A DNA stretch of 64,000 nt. It comes from Alkalibacterium subtropicum (GTDB taxonomy: Bacteria; Bacillota; Bacilli; Lactobacillales; Carnobacteriaceae_A). The translations under genes were made by a program, and so were the position numbers. The notes beneath the pieces were generated by a model. That model worked only from the letters and a program-made list of their open reading frames with translations, was not told the origin of the DNA and did no database searches. Positions 52,728 to 60,233 of the stretch are shown here, one piece after another (position 1 is the stretch's first letter; every line of letters starts with the position of its first letter). The DNA is taken from contig NZ_FOLT01000006.1 of NCBI RefSeq assembly GCF_900112455.1, positions 58,154 to 122,153 of the forward strand. Reading direction: 5' to 3'.

Positions 52728-53201
52728 GTGAAGAAAGTTATTATAGGACTCGTACTGACACTCAGCGCAGTCATCGTCGGGGCCATTTACCTCTATCAGA
52801 GTGCCCACGCACCGTACGCTCAGGCTGAAGACGAAACGATCACTTTTTTGTCTGAGAGGACAGATCTCGATCAGATCGAAGATTTTTACTGGTATAATGG
52901 TGAAGTCACGACCTTTACTGTCAGAGGATCCAATGAAGCTGAGGAAGAAAAACTTTATATGGTCCAACCCGAAGGTGGAGCGATCGTGACCTTCGATGCT
53001 GAAGAAACTGTTTCAGAACAGCAGGCACGACGAGCGACGAGAGAAGCACGAGAGCCCAAACGCATTCTGAATGCGAAGATCGGTTTGATGAACGATACAC
53101 CCATCTGGGAAGTCACATATAAAAACGAAAACGATCGGCTGGGCTATTACATCATTCATCTGCAGACTGGTGAATGGTTGCGGACCATCGATAATATTTG
53201 A
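52728..53201 (+). CDS. ypmB: YpmB-like membrane-anchored PepSY-type protein
   Basis: A 157-residue protein with an N-terminal membrane anchor (about residues 4-22) and an extracellular pair of small domains (DUF5590/PepSY type; the second has IGLMNDTPIWEVTYKNENDRLGYYII). Function is unknown; it might regulate peptidases or wall enzymes. It starts at GTG 52728 after AGAGGAG. It occupies the same place between dinG and asnS as in Bacillus, except that aspB is absent here. Confidence 0.82.
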   Translation: MKKVIIGLVLTLSAVIVGAIYLYQSAHAPYAQAEDETITFLSERTDLDQIEDFYWYNGEVTTFTVRGSNEAEEEKLYMVQPEGGAIVTFDAEETVSEQQARRATREAREPKRILNAKIGLMNDTPIWEVTYKNENDRLGYYIIHLQTGEWLRTIDNI

Positions 53202-53232
53202 TTGAAATTATTTAGGTGAAGGAGACTGCACA

Positions 53233-54528
53233 GTGAAGAAGATACAGATTATAGATTCAAAAAAACATGTTGGTGAAAAGGTTAAGATCGGTGCCTGGGT
53301 CGCCAATAAACGTTCAAGCGGCAAGATCGCTTTTTTGAGCCTGCGTGATGGTTCGGCCTTTTTCCAGGGCGTTGTTGTTAAAAGCGAAGTAGACGAGCGT
53401 GTATTCGAACAGGCTAAAAGTCTGACGCAGGAAAGTTCTGTCTGGGTCACAGGAACCATTTCAGAAGATGCCCGTTCAAAATTCGGATATGAAATACATA
53501 TCGAAGACATTGACGTCATCAGTGAAGCGGTCGACTATCCGATCACACCCAAAGAACACGGCACAGAATTTTTGATGGACAACCGCCACTTATGGCTGCG
53601 TTCATCAAAACAGCATGCCATTATGCATGTCAGAAATGAGATCATCCGTGCAACGTATGAATTTTACAACAAGGAAGGCTTCGTCAAGATCGATCCGCCT
53701 ATTTTGACCGGCAATGCGGCTGAAAATACGACGGAACTTTTCCAGACCAAGTACTTTGACCGTGATGCCTTTTTATCACAAAGTGGTCAGCTGTATATGG
53801 AAGCCGCAGCGATGGCTTTAGGACGCGTCTTTTCATTCGGACCGACCTTCAGAGCGGAAAAATCCAAGACCCGTCGTCACTTGATCGAATTCTGGATGAT
53901 GGAACCTGAGATGGCCTTTATGGATCATGATGATTCTTTAGAAGTTCAGGAAAAATACGTGGCGTATCTGGTACAAAGCGTGCTGGACAACTGTGATCAC
54001 GACCTGGATATTTTAGAACGTGACAAAGACCTATTGAAAAAATACACAGAACTTCCTTACCCGCGTGTGAGTTACGATGAAGCGGTGGAACTGCTGCAGA
54101 AAAATGACTTTGATGTGACCTGGGGCGAAGACTTCGGTTCACCGGAAGAAACCTTTATCGCTGAGCAGTTCGACAAGCCTGTCTTCATCGTCAACTATCC
54201 GAAAGCGATCAAACCGTTCTACATGAAGCGTCATCCGGAACGCGACGATGTCGTCTTATGCGCCGACATGATCGCTCCTGAAGGCTATGGTGAAATCATC
54301 GGCGGCTCTCAGCGTGAAGACGACTATGAGCTTCTGCGTCAGGAAATCGTCGACTTCGGCTTGAACGTGGATGATTACGAATGGTATCTCGATCTGCGTC
54401 GCTACGGCAGTGTGCCTCACTCAGGCTTCGGTTTAGGCCTGGAGCGTATGGTGACATGGATCAGCGGCACCGAACATATCCGTGAAGCGATCCCGTTCCC
54501 ACGTCTATTGAACCGCATTTACCCATAG
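53233..54528 (+). CDS. asnS: Asparagine-tRNA ligase
   Basis: Charges tRNA-Asn. The 431-residue class IIb synthetase starts at GTG 53233 after GAAGGAG. It has an N-terminal OB-fold anticodon domain ([23 protein letters not shown]), motif 2 ([24 protein letters not shown]) and motif 3 ([15 protein letters not shown]). No T-box leader precedes it; the gap to ypmB is only 31 bases. A terminator follows. Confidence 0.97.
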   Translation: MKKIQIIDSKKHVGEKVKIGAWVANKRSSGKIAFLSLRDGSAFFQGVVVKSEVDERVFEQAKSLTQESSVWVTGTISEDARSKFGYEIHIEDIDVISEAVDYPITPKEHGTEFLMDNRHLWLRSSKQHAIMHVRNEIIRATYEFYNKEGFVKIDPPILTGNAAENTTELFQTKYFDRDAFLSQSGQLYMEAAAMALGRVFSFGPTFRAEKSKTRRHLIEFWMMEPEMAFMDHDDSLEVQEKYVAYLVQSVLDNCDHDLDILERDKDLLKKYTELPYPRVSYDEAVELLQKNDFDVTWGEDFGSPEETFIAEQFDKPVFIVNYPKAIKPFYMKRHPERDDVVLCADMIAPEGYGEIIGGSQREDDYELLRQEIVDFGLNVDDYEWYLDLRRYGSVPHSGFGLGLERMVTWISGTEHIREAIPFPRLLNRIYP

Positions 54529-54562
54529 AACGACTAACTACACGACTGTGAAATGAGGATTG

Positions 54563-54585
54563 GGACTGGCTTCCAGTCCTTTTTT
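54563..54585 (+). terminator. Terminator of asnS
   Basis: GGACTGG (54563-54569) pairs with CCAGTCC (54573-54579) around CTT, followed by six T residues. Confidence 0.92.
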
Positions 54586-54996
54586 CATAGTATCTGAAGT
54601 GGAATGCTCTGCTTTCTTGTGAAAAGGGAGAAGTGGCGGAGTACTAGAATGATGTTTGCCCTTCATGATGAAAAGTAACGTGCGAAGGGCACATTTCGAG
54701 AGATATCTGCCCTCTATGTAAACTTTTGCTGAGCGAAGGGCACAAAAGAGCGATATATCTGCCCTTCAGAAGAGCAGTCGAAGCTTGAAGGTCACAAAAA
54801 CACGGTTTATTTGCCCTTCATGAAAGAAACGGCAAGACGAAAGGCAGAAAAGTCCCGGATATGTGCCCTTTGCACTAGGATTTAGGATACGAAGGGCACA
54901 AAAAGTAACCACTATTAACGACAAAAAGACGAGAAGGCATGCAATCGCCAGGCGATTGCTTCCTCATTGAATGCAGGGACTTGAAGGAGACTAACA
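54586..54996. other. Non-coding gap before dnaD
   Basis: No gene is seen. It holds repeat array D (54655-54900) and, close to dnaD, a tight hairpin GCAATCGC/GCGATTGC (54941-54948 with 54952-54959, loop CAG). The promoter of dnaD should lie here, but no strong hexamers stand out. Confidence 0.6.
54655..54900. repeat. Periodic intergenic word array D (51-52-base period)
   Basis: The word CGAAGGGCAC (variants TGAAGGTCAC, CGAAAGGCAG) starts at 54683, 54734, 54786, 54838 and 54890: spacings 51, 52, 52, 52. The complementary word TGCCCTTC/TGCCCTCT/TGCCCTTT stands between each pair, 25-29 bases on, usually preceded by an ATAT. It starts about 70 bases after the asnS terminator. Confidence 0.88.
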
Positions 54997-55713
54997 ATGA
55001 ACAAGAATCCGCTATTTGATTGGATAAGTGCGGGAACGACGGCTGTTCCCAACTACTTACTGAAGCATTACACGAAAATCGGTCTGAACAACGACGACTT
55101 GGTCACGCTTCTTCACTTGCTTTCGCTGGTGGGAAACGGCCAGCGCTTTCCAGACAGTCAGCTGCTGGCCGACAGGTTGAACGTTTCACGGGAAGATGCC
55201 TTTAAGGCTATCCACAAGCTGATGAATAAAAAAGTACTGACGATCGAGACCCGGGCGGACGAAGAAGGTAAAACGGTCGATGAATTTTCCTTCGATCTGC
55301 TTTATGAGAAATTGTCTGCCCTCCTGATTCAGACGATAAAGGAAGAGGAGTCGGAAAAAGAAGTCCTGGCTTCCAAAAATCTTTATCAGCTGTTTGAGCA
55401 GGAATTCGGACGCAGCTTGTCGGCCATGGAGATCCAGACGCTGAACATGTGGATCGAAGAAGACCATTACCGGCCGGAACTGATCGAGATGGCGCTGCGA
55501 GAAGCAGTGCTGAACCAGGTCTACAGCCTGAAATATATCGACCGGATCCTTTTGAGCTGGGAAAAGAAAAATATCCGGACAAAAGAGCAAGTGGAAAAGG
55601 AATCGAAACGCTTCAGACAGAGCCAGTCTGCTGATGACACGAAGGAAAAATCCGATCCGGACGAAAAACCTGTGCCGATGTATAACTGGCTGAAAGACAA
55701 GTTTGACAACTAA
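54997..55713 (+). CDS. dnaD: DNA replication initiation protein DnaD
   Basis: DnaD acts with DnaA, DnaB and DnaI in loading the helicase. The 238-residue protein has the N-terminal winged-helix oligomerisation domain (about 1-110; PDSQLLADRLNVSREDAFKAIHKL) and the C-terminal DDBH2 domain (about 130-210; LYQLFEQEFGRSLSAMEIQTLNMW and YSLKYIDRILLSWEKKNI). The tail contains the YxxW-like MYNWLKDKF. Start ATG 54997 follows TGAAGGAG. nth follows 23 bases on, the usual pair. Confidence 0.95.
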   Translation: MNKNPLFDWISAGTTAVPNYLLKHYTKIGLNNDDLVTLLHLLSLVGNGQRFPDSQLLADRLNVSREDAFKAIHKLMNKKVLTIETRADEEGKTVDEFSFDLLYEKLSALLIQTIKEEESEKEVLASKNLYQLFEQEFGRSLSAMEIQTLNMWIEEDHYRPELIEMALREAVLNQVYSLKYIDRILLSWEKKNIRTKEQVEKESKRFRQSQSADDTKEKSDPDEKPVPMYNWLKDKFDN

Positions 55714-55736
55714 TAAGAGAAAGAGGAGAAATCAGT

Positions 55737-56405
55737 TTGGCAAAGTCACCGAAATTACTGTCATCAAGAGAAACCACAGAACTGATCGAAGCGATGGGCG
55801 AGCTGTTTCCCGAAGCGAAGGCAGAACTGACGCATAAAAATGCGTTCGAGCTCCTGATCGCTGTGATCTTAAGCGCCCAGACGACCGATGTCGGGGTGAA
55901 TAAAGCGACGCCGCAGCTGTTTGCAGCGTACCCGACACCAGAGGCCATGATGAATGCCGACGTGAAAGATATCATGGATAAGATCAAAACGATCGGTCTT
56001 TACAGAAACAAGGCTAAATTTCTGAAGAAGTGTGCCACTCAGCTTGTCGAAGAATTTGACGGAGAAGTCCCGAGCACGCATAAAGAACTGCAGAGCTTGG
56101 CTGGCGTTGGCAGAAAAACGGCAAACGTCGTGATGAGTGTGGCCTTTGACGAGCCGGCCATCGCAGTCGACACGCATGTTGAACGCATCAGCAAGAAATT
56201 CAATATCGCTGACCCTAAAGCCACGGTGGTTCAAGTCGAGAAGACACTGATGGAGAAGTTGCCCAAAGACTTATGGAGTATCGCCCATCACCGGATGATC
56301 TTCTTCGGCCGCTATCAGTGCCCGGCCCGCGCCCATGATCATGACCAGTGCGTGCAGAAAGTCACCGAGATCATTGAAAATAACAGACAAGCTACTGAAA
56401 AGTGA
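55737..56405 (+). CDS. nth: Endonuclease III with incomplete iron-sulfur ligand set
   Basis: A DNA glycosylase/AP lyase for oxidised pyrimidines, 222 residues, starting at TTG 55737 behind AGAGGAG. The helix-hairpin-helix LAGVGRKTANVV carries the catalytic Lys127, and Asp145 lies in VDTHVER. The usual C-x6-C-x2-C-x5-C cluster motif is eroded: Cys195 and Cys205 remain, but the second ligand is His202 and the fourth Glu211. The enzyme probably lacks a normal [4Fe-4S] cluster yet keeps its active site. It is co-transcribed with dnaD. Confidence 0.93.
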   Translation: MAKSPKLLSSRETTELIEAMGELFPEAKAELTHKNAFELLIAVILSAQTTDVGVNKATPQLFAAYPTPEAMMNADVKDIMDKIKTIGLYRNKAKFLKKCATQLVEEFDGEVPSTHKELQSLAGVGRKTANVVMSVAFDEPAIAVDTHVERISKKFNIADPKATVVQVEKTLMEKLPKDLWSIAHHRMIFFGRYQCPARAHDHDQCVQKVTEIIENNRQATEK

Positions 56406-56423
56406 AATTGATGTCTGTAACGT

Positions 56424-56452
56424 TTTCATAATTTTTGCATATACGTTATAAT
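56424..56452 (+). promoter_or_regulatory. Promoter of the aminotransferase gene
   Basis: TATAAT (56447-56452) with a weak -35 TTTCAT 17 bases upstream, 38 bases before the start codon. Confidence 0.5.
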
Positions 56453-56490
56453 TATAGATATTAAGTTTATAGTTATGAAGGGAGCACCAT

Positions 56491-57747
56491 ATGAGTCAGA
56501 AAGAAACGCGTTTAGATATAGTGAGAGCTCAATACGCGCTCTATAAGGAACGTCCGCTGGATCTCACCATCGCCAGAGGCATTCCTTCAAAGAAACAGCT
56601 GAAATTGTCTGAAGGCCTGGTCAATGATGTGAAAATCGATGACTGGGTGAGCGAAGACGACATAGATATCCGCAACTATGGCGGACTGTATGGTATCAAG
56701 GAAGCCCGAGCGCTTTTCGGGTCACTGCTCAACACGACCGTTGAGGAGACCTTTGTCGGCGGCAATTCCAGCCTGCAGCTGATGTTTGCTGTTTTGAGTC
56801 ATCATCTGTTTACAAAAGACAAGGCCTGGAACAAAAGTAAAGACCAGCCGGTGAAGTTCCTTTGCCCGAGCCCCGGTTATGACCGCCACTGGTTCATGCT
56901 GGAACACTTGGGAATCGAAATGATCCCGGTCGAGCTGACTGGAAACGGGCCCGATATGGAAGTCGTTGAAAAACTGGTTTCCCAGGACCCCTCGATCAAG
57001 GGGATGTTCGTCGTCCCGAAATACAACAACCCGACCGGTGAATCCGTCTCCGATGACGTGGTCGATCGACTGGCTGCCATGCACACGGCTGCAGATGATT
57101 TCCTGATCCTCTGGGACAACGCCTATGTGGTGCATCACTTGCGAGATGAAAAAGTGGAAGTCAAAGATATTTTTAAAGCGAGCAAAGCCGCCGGCAATCC
57201 GGACCGTGTCATTCAATTTGTGTCGACGTCTAAAATGACGCTGCCTGGAGCTGGCGTGGCCGCCATGGGTGCTTCGGTAGACAATTTGAAAGAGATGGCT
57301 GATCACTTCGGTAAACAGCTGATCAGTTTCGATAAGATCAACCAGAAACGGCATGTGGCTTTTCTAAAAGACAGGGAAACCATCGAGGCCCATATGGAAA
57401 AACATGCCGAGATCCTGGCACCCAAATTCGACTGGATCGAAGCGATTTTGTCCGCCTACTTCCACGGTGACCGGGAATCCTTCGTATCATGGACGTCTCC
57501 ACAAGGCGGCTATTTCGTTCATCTGACGACGGACGAAGGCTGTGCCTCAAAAGTCGTCGAGAAAATGACGGACATCGGAATTTCTCTGACACCGGCGAAT
57601 GCAGCCTATCCTTATGGCATCAACCCGCTGGACAACAGTATAAGACTGGCTCCAAGTTTTGCAACGCTGGACCATCTGGAGATCGCGATGGAAGCCTTGT
57701 GTGTCTGTATTGAAATGGTTACATTAGAAAAATATGAAAGTCTATAA
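56491..57747 (+). CDS. Aspartate aminotransferase, AspT-type (subgroup Ic)
   Basis: A 418-residue PLP enzyme of the branch first recognised in Corynebacterium AspT (Pfam Aminotran_MocR), not the AspB/AspC type. Landmarks are IRNYGGLYGIKEARALFG, PSPGYDRHW, the VPKYNNPTGES loop, and the PLP lysine Lys248 in VSTSKMTLPGAGVA. It should interconvert aspartate and 2-oxoglutarate with oxaloacetate and glutamate. In Bacillus aspB lies in this neighbourhood, so this unrelated-branch enzyme may fill the same role. The short C-terminus (LCVCIEMVTLEKYESL) is normal. Confidence 0.85.
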   Translation: MSQKETRLDIVRAQYALYKERPLDLTIARGIPSKKQLKLSEGLVNDVKIDDWVSEDDIDIRNYGGLYGIKEARALFGSLLNTTVEETFVGGNSSLQLMFAVLSHHLFTKDKAWNKSKDQPVKFLCPSPGYDRHWFMLEHLGIEMIPVELTGNGPDMEVVEKLVSQDPSIKGMFVVPKYNNPTGESVSDDVVDRLAAMHTAADDFLILWDNAYVVHHLRDEKVEVKDIFKASKAAGNPDRVIQFVSTSKMTLPGAGVAAMGASVDNLKEMADHFGKQLISFDKINQKRHVAFLKDRETIEAHMEKHAEILAPKFDWIEAILSAYFHGDRESFVSWTSPQGGYFVHLTTDEGCASKVVEKMTDIGISLTPANAAYPYGINPLDNSIRLAPSFATLDHLEIAMEALCVCIEMVTLEKYESL

Positions 57748-57759
57748 GGAGGAGTTCAT

Positions 57760-58089
57760 ATGTCAAAAGCAAGTTTTGGATTAGGTGCAGCCCTGGGAGC
57801 CCTTGCCGGAGCCGCCGCCGCTTATTTACTCGCCCCGCAGTCCGGGCAGGAGTTTCAGGATGATATGAAGCTGAAAGTGAAAGAGGCTAAAAACAAAGCC
57901 ATCATTCGCATGGATGAAGCGGTGATGGAAACGGAGATCTGGCTGGATCAGCAGCTGTCTGAACAGGACATCCGTAATCAGCCCGTCAAGTACGAACGGA
58001 CACCGGATAATGTGGCAGACGCTCCCGTGCATGCCTATACTGATACAGATAACTATACGGAATCGCCAGATGTCTTTATCGAAGAATAA
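57760..58089 (+). CDS. YtxH-domain protein
   Basis: A 109-residue small protein. The N-terminal YtxH-like motif (FGLGAALGALAGAAAAYLLAPQSGQEFQDDM) is a glycine/alanine membrane segment followed by an amphipathic helix; the C-terminal half is acidic and polar. Bacillus relatives are stress-induced. The ribosome site AAGGAGG is strong and the gene lies 12 bases after the aminotransferase, probably in one transcript. A terminator follows. Confidence 0.85.
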   Translation: MSKASFGLGAALGALAGAAAAYLLAPQSGQEFQDDMKLKVKEAKNKAIIRMDEAVMETEIWLDQQLSEQDIRNQPVKYERTPDNVADAPVHAYTDTDNYTESPDVFIEE

Positions 58090-58104
58090 CAAGAATGATG
58101 TTGA

Positions 58105-58136
58105 AGAGAGAAGCGCCATGCTTCTCTCTTTTTTTA
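58105..58136 (+). terminator. Terminator after YtxH gene
   Basis: AGAGAGAAGC (58105-58114) pairs with GCTTCTCTCT (58120-58129), followed by seven T residues. A second perfect hairpin without a good U-run follows at 58146-58171. Confidence 0.95.
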
Positions 58137-58193
58137 TGCTTTTGGAAGGAATCGGCGCCCGCCGATTCCTTCATTATAGATTTTTAAGGTATG

Positions 58194-58441
58194 TTCGGTC
58201 TATTCCTTAAGCAGAGACCCATGAAAAGACCGAATGCTGTGAAGTTCGGCTTGTTCCGACAGCTTATATCGCTGAATGAGCTGAAGATATAGGAGGTTCG
58301 GCTCATTCAAAAGGAGACGCCGGTCGATCAAGCTGAAGAGAGGTAGGTTAGGAGTGTTCAAAAGGCTTGGTATATTGAATAGACCGAAGATGGGCGTGGT
58401 TCGGTTCATTCATAGCTTAGAAAGTGAGGAATGCACCGAAC
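58194..58441. repeat. Periodic intergenic word array E (51-52-base period)
   Basis: TTCGG starts at 58194, 58245, 58297 and 58400 (spacings 51, 52, 103); the expected copy near 58348 is degenerate. The opposite word CYGAA starts at 58230, 58281, 58333, 58384 and 58436 (spacings 51, 52, 51, 52). The array lies between the terminators of the convergent YtxH and YdaT-like genes. Confidence 0.85.
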
Positions 58442-58516
58442 TTGAATACATTCAGTGCATTGAATGTATTCTTTTCTCTGAACAAGCCGAACCTGGCGCA
58501 AAATGTCTTCAAATAC

Positions 58517-58568
58517 AAAACAGCCTCGCCGAAACAGCATTAATAGCTGATCCAGCGGGGCTGTTTTA
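58517..58568 (-). terminator. Terminator of YdaT-like gene
   Basis: AAAACAGCC...GCGGGGCTGTTTT pairing with an inner part; on the minus strand it ends in TTTTGTATTTG. It lies 12 bases after the stop codon at 58581 and may act on both strands. Confidence 0.65.
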
Positions 58569-58580
58569 ATAGACGAAAGT

Positions 58581-59012
58581 TTAATCCTGACGTTCGCCGT
58601 CTTTCGTGAAGCGGATGACGTTCGTGTCTTTATTATCGGCTATTTCTTTGGCCCGGTCGACGGCATCAGTCTTCTTCTCGAAGGTGGAGTCTGCGCGCTT
58701 GGCCTCTTTGGTCCGCACTTTCCACTCATCTTCTTCAAAATAGACCAGCACGTCGTTATCCAGAAGGTCAGCATTGGCTGATGAATCATGCTCGTCATCC
58801 TTGCTTGGGCGTTCGGCCTGCTTATAGGACTTCAGTTCTTCCTCCGAGGCATCGGCGGCCCAGTCTTTGGCCTGACTCGTCGCGATCGGGATCGCCCGGT
58901 CGTCGTCGTATCCTTCCTCAACGAGAGCATTCGCGATATCGATCGCTTTTTTCCGGACGACCTGATCAAGATTCTTCATTGAAGCAGGGTAATCGTCTAA
59001 ATTCCATGGCAT
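58581..59012 (-). CDS. YdaT-like protein with DUF2188 domain
   Basis: A 143-residue soluble acidic protein. The N-terminal part (MPWNLDDYPASMKNLDQVVRKKAIDIANALVEEGYDDDRAIPIATSQAKDWA, of which DYPASMKNL and AIPIATSQAK are the landmarks) resembles Bacillus YdaT, a sigma-B-type stress protein; the C-terminal part (about 88-140) is a DUF2188 domain (AKRADSTFEKKTDAVDRAKEIA). The function is unknown, with general stress likely. It is transcribed alone, convergent to the YtxH gene. GAAAGGATGAAACG precedes the start. Confidence 0.82.
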   Translation of the reverse strand: MPWNLDDYPASMKNLDQVVRKKAIDIANALVEEGYDDDRAIPIATSQAKDWAADASEEELKSYKQAERPSKDDEHDSSANADLLDNDVLVYFEEDEWKVRTKEAKRADSTFEKKTDAVDRAKEIADNKDTNVIRFTKDGERQD

Positions 59013-59103
59013 AAACGTTTCATCCTTTCATATTTGTTACTTTCGTTATATCATGAATAAGTAGAAGCGTCTAATATAAGCTATGAGAATGAGGGTAAAG
59101 CCG

Positions 59104-59937
59104 ATGAAAAAAATAGATAAAGCCAAACTGTTTATTCTGGATCATCTGCATCTTTTCAGGTGTCCGGTATGTGAACGTTCTTTTGAAAAAATGGAAGGGA
59201 ACCAGCTGGTCTGTACAGAAAATCATGCCTTTGACCTGTCTAAAAAAGGCACGCTCCATTTTTTACTGAAACCGTCCAAGTCCGAGTATTCAAGGGAAAT
59301 GCTGCTTGCCAGACAGCGTATCGCTCAGATGGGTTTCTGGCAGCCTATGCTGGATATCCTTTATCCCCTGATCGAAGCCAAAGACGGCGTGACGCTTGAT
59401 GTCGGCTGCGGGGAAGGGGCGCACAGTGCCTATCTGAAGGAGAAAGGGCTGCACGGACCCGTCGTTGCTTTCGATATCTCAAAAGAAGGCGTCAATCTGG
59501 GTGCTGCGACGTATGAAGATATCTTTTTCCTGGTTGCCGATCTGGCTCAGTCACCGTTTCAGGCAGAACAGTTCGATGCCCTGCTGAATATCCTGTCGCC
59601 GTCGAATTATGAAGAGTTCTATCGTCTGCTGAAACCGGGCGGTCAAGTCATCAAAGTGATCCCGGGTAAAGACTACTTGAAAGAGCTGCGGGCCTATCAG
59701 CCGGAAGAGAAGCGGACGTATTCGAATCAGGACGTTAAGGATAAATTCACGGATCATTATAGTGAGTCGGAAATACACCCTGTCCACTATAAGGTAGATC
59801 TGACGGACGAAGAAGTCAGTGATTTCCTAAAGATGACCCCTTTAGGCTGGAATATCAATGTGTCGGACACGAATACAGCGTCTCTAAAACAAATCACTGT
59901 GGATATGGAGATCCTTGTCGGAAATAAATCAAAATAA
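59104..59937 (+). CDS. rlmA: 23S rRNA (guanine-N1)-methyltransferase RlmA
   Basis: Methylates N1 of a guanine in hairpin 35 of 23S rRNA, using S-adenosylmethionine. Start ATG 59104 follows GAGGG with 8-base spacing; the product has 277 residues. The N-terminal zinc finger is present (CPVC...C...NHAFDLSKKG). The SAM fold has LDVGCGEGAHSAYL and NILSPSNYEEFYRLLKPGG; the NILSPS motif and tail suit the Gram-positive RlmA(II)/TlrB branch. Such enzymes can affect macrolide (tylosin) sensitivity. Confidence 0.9.
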   Translation: MKKIDKAKLFILDHLHLFRCPVCERSFEKMEGNQLVCTENHAFDLSKKGTLHFLLKPSKSEYSREMLLARQRIAQMGFWQPMLDILYPLIEAKDGVTLDVGCGEGAHSAYLKEKGLHGPVVAFDISKEGVNLGAATYEDIFFLVADLAQSPFQAEQFDALLNILSPSNYEEFYRLLKPGGQVIKVIPGKDYLKELRAYQPEEKRTYSNQDVKDKFTDHYSESEIHPVHYKVDLTDEEVSDFLKMTPLGWNINVSDTNTASLKQITVDMEILVGNKSK

Positions 59938-60233
59938 GCGTATGATGGAATAATCTTTCATGAATTTATAATCAATAACTTGTGTTTTATAAACATAAGT
60001 GTTAAGATGTACTTCATAAGCTATTTTGGTTCATTCGTTTTTATCAGTCATCCCATCAGAAGCTGATAAAAATCAGTGACAATCCAATGGCTTCATTAAC
60101 GTACCGTTTCGCAGTGCTTGACACCGAGGCGGTACGTTTTTTTTGCGTAAAATCATGAAAATGAGTTAACTTGACTTCTTTCACCGGGGATGAATAGTGT
60201 ATAATACGGATAGAACTGAAAAGGAGAATGAAT
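59938..60233. other. Gap with double hairpin terminator and promoter of ddl
   Basis: No gene is seen. TTTTATCAG/CTGATAAAA forms a hairpin near 60036-60070, and AACGTACCG (60099-60107) with CGGTACGTT (60130-60138) plus T8 is a strong terminator. A small RNA ending there is possible but unsupported. TATAAT at 60200-60205, without a good -35, is the likely -10 of ddl. Confidence 0.5.
60099..60144 (+). terminator. Strong terminator between rlmA and ddl
   Basis: A 9-base stem (60099-60107 with 60130-60138) and a run of eight Ts. Confidence 0.85.

Noticed and set aside
53202..53232. T-box leader before asnS
   Set aside because: Only 31 bases separate ypmB and asnS, too short for a T-box.
54655..54900. 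Array D read as a CRISPR array
   Set aside because: Direct words are only about 10 bases, alternate with their complements and vary between copies; there are no uniform repeats, unique spacers, leader or cas genes.
58354..58569. Plus-strand 71-codon open frame
   Set aside because: It lies within the repeat array and a terminator hairpin, has no ribosome site and no recognisable protein pattern.
59938..60144. Small RNA gene between rlmA and ddl
   Set aside because: Two hairpins and a terminator are present, but no convincing promoter or known RNA family was recognised.
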